This document shows, one piece after another, positions 55,731 to 64,000 of a DNA stretch of 64,000 nt (its first letter is position 1; each line of letters opens with the position of its first letter). The stretch spans positions 35,435,617-35,499,616 of the forward strand of contig NC_091193.1 in NCBI RefSeq assembly GCF_040958095.1, written 5' to 3'. The stretch comes from Procambarus clarkii (lineage: Eukaryota > Arthropoda > Malacostraca > Decapoda > Cambaridae). The notes under the pieces are model-generated. The model was not told the origin of the DNA, ran no database searches, and saw only the letters and a list, made by a program, of their open reading frames with translations. The position numbers and the translations under genes are program-made.

Positions 55731-57714
55731 TGATTGAAGGTGAGAGTCGTTGGTGAATTCTTTTACGCATCAATATCAAGCTGCAGTCGGACACCCAGTT
55801 AAGTCCATTGTGACTGTTAGGCAAAGTGCCAGAAGTGTTGGTTGAGGATAGTCGGAAGATGAGGTAGAGGCCCAGTGACGTGTTGATGGTCATCATTATT
55901 AGTATAATATTTCGGTGAACTGTTGTAATCATGTGAACTCTTATATTGAATGTCTATAAGGATAACCACCTTCCAAGAGTGTATAAATACAGAGAACTTA
56001 GGTTATTATGTATGTATTAACCATACATTTTGTTCTTGTAGCTACTGAATATATACGTTCTTGCACTTATTAACTTATCCATCCATGAGCACTATATTTA
56101 GGGAGTGGAAGCTGCATCCCAGAGGTAACTCTGAAGACATATTGGTAATGGATATTTTCAGTGAGAGCTGCTCTAATTGCAGGGAAGATGTTTATATAAA
56201 TTAGTTCATTTAACACTATTCTGGTGGTAAGATTCAGGTAGAGAGTCGAAGGGTAACATTGAGGTACCATCCACATTTCGTTTTATTATATTTAGGTTAA
56301 TTAGATGTCACAGTTCTTTTAGATTAAGATGATTCACTCCTTGCCTCTGCGGATCTGATAATTCTTGAGAGAAAATTCAGATTTCTGGCTAGTTACATTA
56401 ATTTTAAGATAAAATCGAGTTGGGAAATAATAAACTGAGAGTGGGTAGTGGGTCACCTGAGTGAATATAACTGAGAGAGGACTTCCTTACGGGTTATGCA
56501 GTAAATGTGGTATATGCCAACAGGTTCTTGTTGATGTTAATTCAACATGGTCCCATCCTACAAAACATTAAACGTGGTTTGGTGACTTATTATGGTGCCA
56601 TTGGCATCACAGAGGTGTCAGTTGGGGCGATTGTTTTAGTGTTTCTTTTTATTATTTTCTGGGGAGGGGGACCGGTGGAGACAAGGGTGTCTGGAGCCCT
56701 ATAAGTTGAAAGAGACTTGTGTGATCATATATCAATTTGGTTGATGCAGGATATCCGCAGTGATCATCTTGTTTATCTGACAATGATAACACATTGTTGC
56801 ACAATGGTTAGATGCCAACTAGTGAAGAGAGATACCATAAATTATAATAATATTTATCAGGCGTAACCTCGTGTTGTTCATGCCTTAAGCTTGCATGGTA
56901 AGATAACGAATGGTGGTGTTCAGGGTATCTGTGAAGGTCATTGTTAACCGATGACAACAACGATGTCCCTCATGCCTCCATCAGCCATTCTCAAATATCA
57001 TCAGTTACATACCAGTTATGGATATATTGGTTGTATGGTGATGGCAACAATGATTATCTTGCCTCGAGCTAGTATTGCCAACATATTATTGCCAAAGTTT
57101 ATGGTGTATGAAGCTCAAAAAGGTTATATTGGTTAACTGACGATGGCAAGACTGGAGCTATCGGTTCACCCTTGTAAAGTCAGCTATTGTTCGTTGGTCA
57201 GCTCTTGCTGCATCCTGCATAATGCTCTTCTTATGTATATAATAATAATAATAATAATGTTAATATTTAAAATAATAATAATAATAATAATAGTATTATT
57301 ATTTAAAATAATAATAATAATATTTATTAGGGGGAAAGTACATACATACAAAATGGTATACGAGAAGAATGTTGGATCTCTAGGTAGGACAAGTATATAC
57401 TATGCTTCAAGCCACTAATACACTCAGTGTTTCGGGCATGACAATAGCACCACTGTCGCTCTCGCCACAAGTAATAAATTGTGAAATAAGAACTGGTTGG
57501 TCGTAAGATATTTTATTGGTCTATTCTTAAAAAAAACTATCACGATCTTCCCTCTTAAATTTAGGGTGAAAACAGTTTTACAAAGTATTTAGAGTCGGAT
57601 CACGTCACTAGTATATAAAAAAAATCAACGAGAACAGCTTATTTCAATAATTTACAGAAAGTATTGGAATAGTGATGGTTTATGCATAATAACAATTGTG
57701 GTATCTGTTGACAG
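55731..57714. other. Non-genic stretch
   Basis: No feature except an (AAT)n microsatellite at about 57237-57322. Probably intron if the ankyrin exon downstream is real. Confidence 0.4.
57237..57322. repeat. (AAT)n microsatellite
   Basis: Interrupted AAT/ATA trinucleotide runs. Confidence 0.9.
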
Positions 57715-57813
57715 GCATGACAGCCCTTCTCAGGGCAGCCATAGGTGGTTACGACAACACTGTGAAGGTCCTCCTCGACGCTGGAGCAGACGTCAACGCT
57801 AAAGATAATGATG
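57715..57813 (+). CDS. Ankyrin-repeat exon, 99 bp
   Basis: An acceptor (CTGTTGACAG) before 57715 and a donor (GTAAAAG) from 57814 bound 99 bp that translate to one ankyrin repeat: GMTALLRAAIGGYDN, TVKVLLDAGADVNAKD, ND. The core TALLRAA, the VKVLLDAGADVNA and the 33-residue length are the ankyrin consensus. Both splice phases are 1, so the exon can be duplicated or skipped without changing frame. No neighbouring ankyrin exon is visible within several kb. It is either one exon of a long-intron host gene or a stranded copy. Confidence 0.7.
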
Positions 57814-57954
57814 GTAAAAGTTACACATATGCATTCCAACATTATATAGCAATGCAACATAGCACACTGCACGTATCATGTGACAAAATTCAATATTTAT
57901 ATTTTATAATCAGTACCATAAGAGATAATGTCTGCTAGTCTGTTGAAAGTCAGA

Positions 57955-58330
57955 GATCACACAGATGGGGCTAGCCTTACCCACATTGAAAGAGGGAATG
58001 GTCTGGGGAACGGGATGAACATAGGCTGGTCGGTGTCACCCAAATTTAAAAGGGAATAACGTGCCAGTGCCCCATTCTTACCACCATTATGATTTTTGGC
58101 ACTGTCAGCTAATTATGCAGCTAAATATTTTCAAAACAAGTTTTTCAAATCATTATTTTCATATGGTAATATGCAGCATTATTCACTGATCTCGGGAAAA
58201 TTAACTGAAACTTTTTGCTGTCAATAATTTGCCCGTACTCCCATAAAACAAACGATCTTTACACAATATCAAAGGTTTCGAGCAACGGCTTTCTAACAGA
58301 CTAAGGGTGAACTATTCGTTTTTTTAGTAT
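57955..58330. repeat. Dispersed repeat, copy 1
   Basis: Contains GAATGGTCTGGGGAACGGGATGAACAT-type sequence that returns at about 59385 and is followed in both places by AGAGAGAGACAGACAG and GATGGATAG repeats. Confidence 0.7.
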
Positions 58331-58384
58331 TTCACACAACAGCGCTCTTTTTACTGCTGACCACCCACACAAAGACAATTATAT

Positions 58385-59280
58385 ATTTTATAGAAGAAAG
58401 AGACAGACAGAGAAAGAGAGATAAAAACAGATAAAGACAGAGACAAACAGAAACTCTGACTCACAGCTAGAGATAGACAGGCAGAAACAGACTCTCTCTC
58501 TGCCTGTCCTCTGTCTATGACACAGAAAGAGAAAGAGAGGGGCAGAAACAAAGTCAGAAACAGATATAGACAATAGAGAGATGGACGGATATAGGTGGAT
58601 GGATAGATGGATAAGAGGGTGAATAAATGCATTGATAGATAAATGGATACAAAGATAAGTAGATGGATGAAGGGATAAATGCATAGATAAGTAGATGGAT
58701 GGATAGACGAAAAGATAGATGAACAGATAGATGTAAAGCAGTTGGATGGGTAGGAAGATGATTAGGTGCATATTTAGATAGATGACTAGATATATAAATA
58801 TATGGATAAATAGATTAATAGATAGGTGGATAGAAAGCTAGATGGATAGATATATAAAATGCTAGATGGATATATAGATGAATGATAGATAGCTGCACAA
58901 AGAGTGGACTTAAAGATAGATTTTGATATATATGGATTGATGGACAAAAAGATTTAATGAGGGATTGATGGATAGACATATAGATAAATGGATAGATGAA
59001 TGGATGGAAGAATGGATAGATTGATGGACAGGTAGATAGACGGATTCATAGATCGATAACAAGATGATTTTATGTATGGCAAGATGGGGAGATGATCGAT
59101 AAACGAATGGGTTGATTTTTAAGTATATAGATGGATAGATAGTTGGTAAGATTGTTGGATAGATTGACCAACATATAGATGTAGAGAAAGATGGATAGCT
59201 ACACAGATGTATGGATTGATAAATGAATTGATAGACAAATTGTGGGATATTTAGATGGACAGATGAGAGACACACACAGA
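58385..59280. repeat. GACA/GATA/GGAT simple-repeat tract
   Basis: About 900 bp of degenerate AGACAG then GATGGATAGAT tetranucleotide-based repeats. The minus-strand frames here are stop-poor artefacts. Confidence 0.9.
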
Positions 59281-59740
59281 CAGACCCGGGCAACGCCGGA
59301 TTATCCTTCTATTTCATGCTATAGGAGAGAACCTTCGTCTGTTAACATTTGGAGGCCACACGGTTAGGGCTAGACTCACGCAATTTGGCAGAGGGGATGG
59401 TCTGGGGAACGGGATGAACATTGGCTAGTTGAGGTCTCAAGACTTATAAAGGAACAGTGTGTCAATGCCAAATTCTGACCCTTCCACGACGATTTTTGGC
59501 CGTGTCGGACGGCTACACAGCTAAATATTATCAAAATTTTATAGAAAAGCATTTAGGTAATATGGGCATTTTTTACTGATCTTAGGAAAATTAACAGAAA
59601 TTTCTTGTTGTCAATAATTTTTCCAGTACATCAAAGGTTTCTCCTAACCTCCGTCCTTTATCAGAGTAAAGGGGTAACTATTCTTTTTGTAGTTCACACC
59701 ACTGAACTCCTCGCACTGCTGACCACCACACATAGACAAT
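59281..59740. repeat. Dispersed repeat, copy 2
   Basis: Starts with ACCCGGGCAACGCCGG and shares the block with 57955-58330 at reduced identity. Confidence 0.7.
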
Positions 59741-59754
59741 TATTTTGTTTATCA

Positions 59755-60050
59755 GAGAGAGAGAGAGAGACAGACAGACAGACTGACAGATATAAAGACA
59801 TAAAGAGAGAAAGACAGGGATAGGGACCGAGAAACAGAGAGACTGACAGACACAGCTGAAGATAGAGACAAAGAGGTAGACAGAGACGGAGAGCAGATAG
59901 ATGGAATGATAGATAGGTGGATGGATAGATGGATAGGTAGATGGATAGATTGAGGGATGGATAGATGGATACACTGATGAGTAGGTGGATGAATATATGG
60001 GTAGACAGATGAGTAGATAGATAAATGGATGAATAGGCAGATGGAGTGAT
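59755..60050. repeat. GACA/GGAT simple-repeat tract, second copy
   Basis: The same composition as 58385-59280, shorter. Confidence 0.9.
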
Positions 60051-61079
60051 ATAGTTGTGATATTTTTCTCTACGCCTACCTCCCTTAGGAGGTGGACTAC
60101 AAGTTTAAAGTCTGCTCACGGCAGTTAAGCATGAGTCCAGTAGAAAAAGGAAAAGCGGGAGCAAACCGCCAGGCCTCCACCACCAAGGGTGAAAACCTGT
60201 CCACAATAGGCCGCTGGCTCCTCCTAGTTAAACAGGACGTTAAAACTAATAAAGGGTAACCGACGGGTTCTCACAATCAAATATTTATATTTGATGTGGC
60301 GCTAAGAATTGGAAATCGAATTCCCAAGAACAGCCGCCTTATCAAGATCACATCAACATTTAATAATAATATGCAGAAATATGGTGGAATAATATGGTTG
60401 AAGGGTTGACATCAAAGACTGTTTTCTATAACATAACAATTTATTATTAACAAGAGACTAACTACTACATTACCGAGTTTACGTTACGTTATTGTCAATC
60501 TAGTGGCACGATAAAAAACAGCTAAATAGCAACCCTTGCTGTGAGGCTGCATACTGAACTAACCTGAACACAGGTGTGCCCACTGATGACGCAATATCGC
60601 AAATCAAAGAAAAATATCACAGACTAAGTTACACCACAGCGAATGGTTACGTTATTGTACATCAAGTGGCATTTGCAACACAGCTATTCAACAGCCCCTC
60701 GAGAAGTGACAGCAGGCTCCATCTTGCTGACACGTCGGACTGACAACACGAACTAACTGAACAAATGAAGGATAACCACTGAAGACAAGGACACAAGCAG
60801 GCAATCAATAGTGTCTCGGTTTCCCTGACAGCTACTACAATCACAAACTTAGGGGTCCTCCCGCCCCCCAGGAGAAACCCACGTAACTAGGCGGGAGTCC
60901 AACAGTGACTCCCCCCTGTCACAACCCAGTGTGAACACTCTTTGCAACTCCCAACAAGAAGTTGCCCTGTTGTAACCCGTAACAAATATAGGCAAGGCGG
61001 GATTCTGGGACACAGCTCCACAGATCCCTAGATGACTCTACTCTCGTCACCAGACGACAACCAAAAGAAATTGCCTTAA
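60051..61079. other. Non-genic stretch
   Basis: No coding or repeat signal I can name. A GC-richer patch near 60850-60920 contains runs of C. It may belong to an unrecognised LTR. Confidence 0.35.
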
Positions 61080-62090
61080 GTGATTAATTACGTTAATTGA
61101 CTGATCGCAGCAGTCAACAACAAAGTACTACGGTAATTACAAACAATTGTCTCCCACTAGACAACAACATGATGATACTCTACGTTAATCTTTAACACTT
61201 GTCTCACTCTTGTAAACAATAACTCAATATATATACATCACACTTGACTCCTTGCAAGTATTCAGTGAGTAATTCTCAATTAAGGTCAAACGGACCACTA
61301 ATTACATCCCCATTGAGTTACGTTAACTAAGCCTACCCTAACTTGGTAGCTTCTCCACAGTCTGTGTCAAAAAATTACTAGTGAGTGTTAAGTACCCTAA
61401 TTAGGTCACTAATTACTTCTGAGCCATTAATTAACTGTCACCAGGACCGATAATTAATCATCCAGAAATACGTCTCACTCCGCACTGTCTAAGCAGGTCT
61501 CATCAAACACTGTGAATTCACGGGAAAGGAGTTAATTACCCTAATTAACATGATGTGCCAATAATCCACTGTCTTCAGACAGGATATTATTAATACAACG
61601 ATTTATGCTAGCTCCATGACCTCTCTTTACCGAGTCACCGGAGCTCTCCAATGTTAATTACTCTGCTAATTAACCTGAGCCACTAATTGCTATACCCCTG
61701 AAAGGTAATTAGTCTCGAGCATATTACGTTAACACAAATACTGACAGAACCTCTCCCACTACGTGAATTCATGATGAGAAGGCTAATTACATAATTAGCT
61801 AGAGTGGTCAATTAATTGTCACATGGACAATTAATTGCTCCCGAGACGTATCTCATTCCAGCTTAACACTGTTCTCTCTTAAGAGCCCTCACTCACTCCA
61901 CAATACAAGTGTGCACCCCTTATCCAGTTAATTACCCTTTACTTAATTAACTCACTGAATCCTTAAGTCCTCAATACAACTTAAAGAAACAAAGTAACCC
62001 CAGCGTTACATAGGTCACACTACAATGGCATGCAACATCATAAAAGCACTGCCCACATATGGTTGCGGCTACTGCAACTCGCTAATTACT
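61080..62090. other. AT-rich tract dense in TAATTA
   Basis: Seventeen TAATTA hexamers at 61085, 61134, 61309, 61398, 61409, 61427, 61451, 61533, 61541, 61654, 61667, 61706, 61782, 61791, 61929, 61943 and 62083 (approximate starts), plus two CAATTAATTG. TAATTA is the core of many homeodomain binding sites. Confidence 0.6.
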
Positions 62091-62990
62091 GTGCCCACAC
62101 AATAATGAGACACGGTTGTGCAACACACAAAAAGTATACTAATATTACTGCCCCCCTCTTTTACTTGCACCCGATTGCAAAGAAATACTGTGAACACACA
62201 CACACTTACCTCAGCAAGGCAATTAACCCATCAATTGCCTGCTCTCAATAAGTACTGTGAATTCCCCTGAATAATCCTAGAGGTCCCTTAAACCCTCAAC
62301 ACAGTTCCTGGGGCAATAATATCGTATAAACTGATAACAACACTGCACAAACCTGCAACATACTGATGCCGTCAGCATACCCCACATGCTAATGACATCA
62401 TTAAGCAATCAGTCAGCAATCACACCTACTGACTTACCACACAACACAGTACATAAACATGCAAATGAACACATAGAATTGGCATTCACATAATCAATGA
62501 AAATTAATCATCAAGTAAAATGTAGCTAACTACACAGTCCTCAGGGGTCCCCACTGACATCCCTGCCTACCTCTAATGATTATAATTTTACAGTACTCTA
62601 TGGCATTATCCCAGTCTGAATAATTATATTGAATCGACAGGCTGGATCACTTATATGGTAAATCTCTACACTGACTGGTTACATACTCTAGTCAGTCTAC
62701 TTATACATGCAGTGTGGTCCCGTGTATAATATCTATCTCCAGGTACCGCCCCTATCCAACACCTGGATCCCACTGACAGCTGTCACTCAGCTGCTTTTCT
62801 AGCCTGGCGACTCTCTGAGATACTCTTACCGGGAATTTCTACCGGTACCCATCACACTGTAATAGTATTCATTTCTACTGCCCTCTTTTCCTTATCTTTC
62901 CTCATTTCCCAAGTTACTACCACACTAGCTGACAACACTTAGCTTGCTTGCTCCTCATGCGTCGACAAGATGTGGCCCTAGGCTGTCCCG
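62091..62990. other. Non-genic stretch
   Basis: Nothing recognised; moderate AT content. Confidence 0.4.
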
Positions 62991-63960
62991 GGAAAGTGGC
63001 CACAGCGCCCCTCCCGAGCTGAGAGAGGGGGGGGGTGGGGTTTTTGGCCGGCGCGCGGGCAGGCGGCTGGGTGGCCTGGGGTGGCCAGCGCGCGGGTGGC
63101 CTGGGGTGGCCACGGGTAGCGCATGACGTCATAGCACCCCACCGGCTGAGCTGGCGGGCGGGGTGGGGGTAGGGTTTGGCCGGCGCAGGTGGCCTGGGTG
63201 GGTGGCCACGGGCGGGCGCGCACATGGGTGCCGCCCACAGGAGTACCCACGCGGCTGGGGAATCACAACCCTATCAAGCTAGAACCTGCCTTGTTCTACA
63301 CTGGGGTGACAATGGCCGGCGGCGTCCCCACACTGACGCAGCCTGGTGGAATGCAAAGTCCAACATGGGCCTGTAATATCACACTCACTTACACTGCCCA
63401 ACATCAATTGTCCATTGCCACTAGACAGGATACTCGACCCACCTGTTACACCATGAGGCTCTGCCCGCCTGCATCATGGGTGCACACAGTCAACTGTCTC
63501 CTAGCTTTTTACTGTTTCTTCCGTAAATCCTTGGCCCCAATTCAATTAATTGGGCCCTGACACAACCCCTGATGGCAGGTGTGCCATATGCAATGAGAAA
63601 TTTGGACGACAGAAGCGATTAACGGGGGGGTGGAGGTGGCTGGCGTGCCACCCCCACCAAACACTCCTTCCTCCCCTGGCCGCCCAATTCAAACTAACTC
63701 CCTGGCGGGCGGGAAAACTCAAGATGCCCATACCTTCTCCCTACCTTGTCTCGACCAATCAGCTTGGAGCCGGCACGGCTCCTCGTGCCGGATTCAACCA
63801 TAGCTCTTCGCGCCAAAACTAGGCTTGGAGCACACATGCCGGACCAATCAGGCTCACTCACCCTCGAGCGTCCTGTGACGTCACAAGGAGGGGGAGGCCT
63901 ACCTAGTGGCGTGATGTCTCCCATGTGGGGGGGGGGGGAAAGGCAGCGTTCACCCCACTC
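62991..63960. other. GC-rich region with G homopolymers and TGACGTCA
   Basis: GC content rises sharply, with GGCCGGCGCGCGGGC, repeated GGTGGCCTGGGGTGGCC and TGACGTCA at about 63123 and 63872. It could be a CpG-island promoter or a GC-rich repeat. No frame is convincing. Long G/C homopolymers near 63926 and 63964 are prone to assembly error. Confidence 0.4.
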
Positions 63961-64000
63961 TCCCCCCCCCCCTGTAAAACCGTTGGGAGAGTCAAGTACC

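Noticed and set aside
58351-59293. Minus-strand frames with runs of Leu/Ser/Ile that look like membrane proteins
   Set aside because: They are tetranucleotide repeats read in a stop-poor frame.
60056-63560. A very long LTR or LTR element starting TGTGATA
   Set aside because: No matching second terminus or duplication could be found by eye.

Overview
The window looks like intergenic or intronic DNA of a decapod crustacean, probably crayfish-like. This rests on sequence composition, on tRNA-derived SINEs and a hairpin MITE that I recognise as decapod repeats, on CCTAA/TTAGG arthropod telomere-like repeats, and on the mixture of piggyBac, CR1-like, I/Jockey-like and gag-protease LTR elements. 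No bacterial genes and no host gene of any length are present. The only host-like coding trace is one 99-bp ankyrin-repeat exon near 57.7 kb. Most long open frames are by-products of stop-poor minisatellites.

Layout: 1-4.9 kb holds a decayed I/Jockey-like non-LTR element (minus strand). At 5.1-5.8 kb are twin palindromes and an ORF1-like retroelement fragment, and 5.8-9.6 kb is featureless. At 10.0-11.7 kb is a broken piggyBac transposase with a SINE in it. At 14.4-16.3 kb is a 5'-truncated CR1-like element. From 16.5 to 27.3 kb runs a 22-bp minisatellite invaded by an 8.2-kb LTR element (16549-24746) and a CR1 fragment. From 30.4 to 52.3 kb runs a 25/26-bp minisatellite invaded by a second LTR element (31086-36436) and by a 10,040-bp terminal-inverted-repeat element (36651-46690). 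From 52.6 to 64 kb are a 26-bp minisatellite, duplicated repeats, a second CR1 fragment, the ankyrin exon, tetranucleotide repeats, an AT-rich stretch full of TAATTA, and a GC-rich end.

The standout is the element at 36651-46690. It has 475-bp terminal inverted repeats made of 61-bp tandem units, ends 5'-AG...CT-3', and a 6-bp target duplication (GCTGGT) supported by a related empty site inside the same window. These are the structural marks of Polinton/Maverick elements. It has none of the usual Polinton genes that I can see (polymerase B, integrase, ATPase, protease, capsid). Instead it carries a spliced two-BIR plus RING inhibitor-of-apoptosis gene, an intact macrodomain (TARG1-like) gene, a broken second macrodomain gene, a truncated third macrodomain-like ORF against the right repeat, and a serine-rich protein with a hidden first exon. 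TATA boxes, GT-AG introns and TGACGTCA sites suggest these are or were transcribed by host RNA polymerase II. I infer a non-autonomous Polinton relative, possibly virus-derived, carrying a set of apoptosis-control and ADP-ribose-related genes.

The two LTR elements are related to each other (similar gag and DTGA/DSGA aspartic protease), both lie on the minus strand, and neither has a recognisable reverse transcriptase or integrase. One contains an apparently exact 1,890-bp tandem duplication that crosses its LTR boundary.
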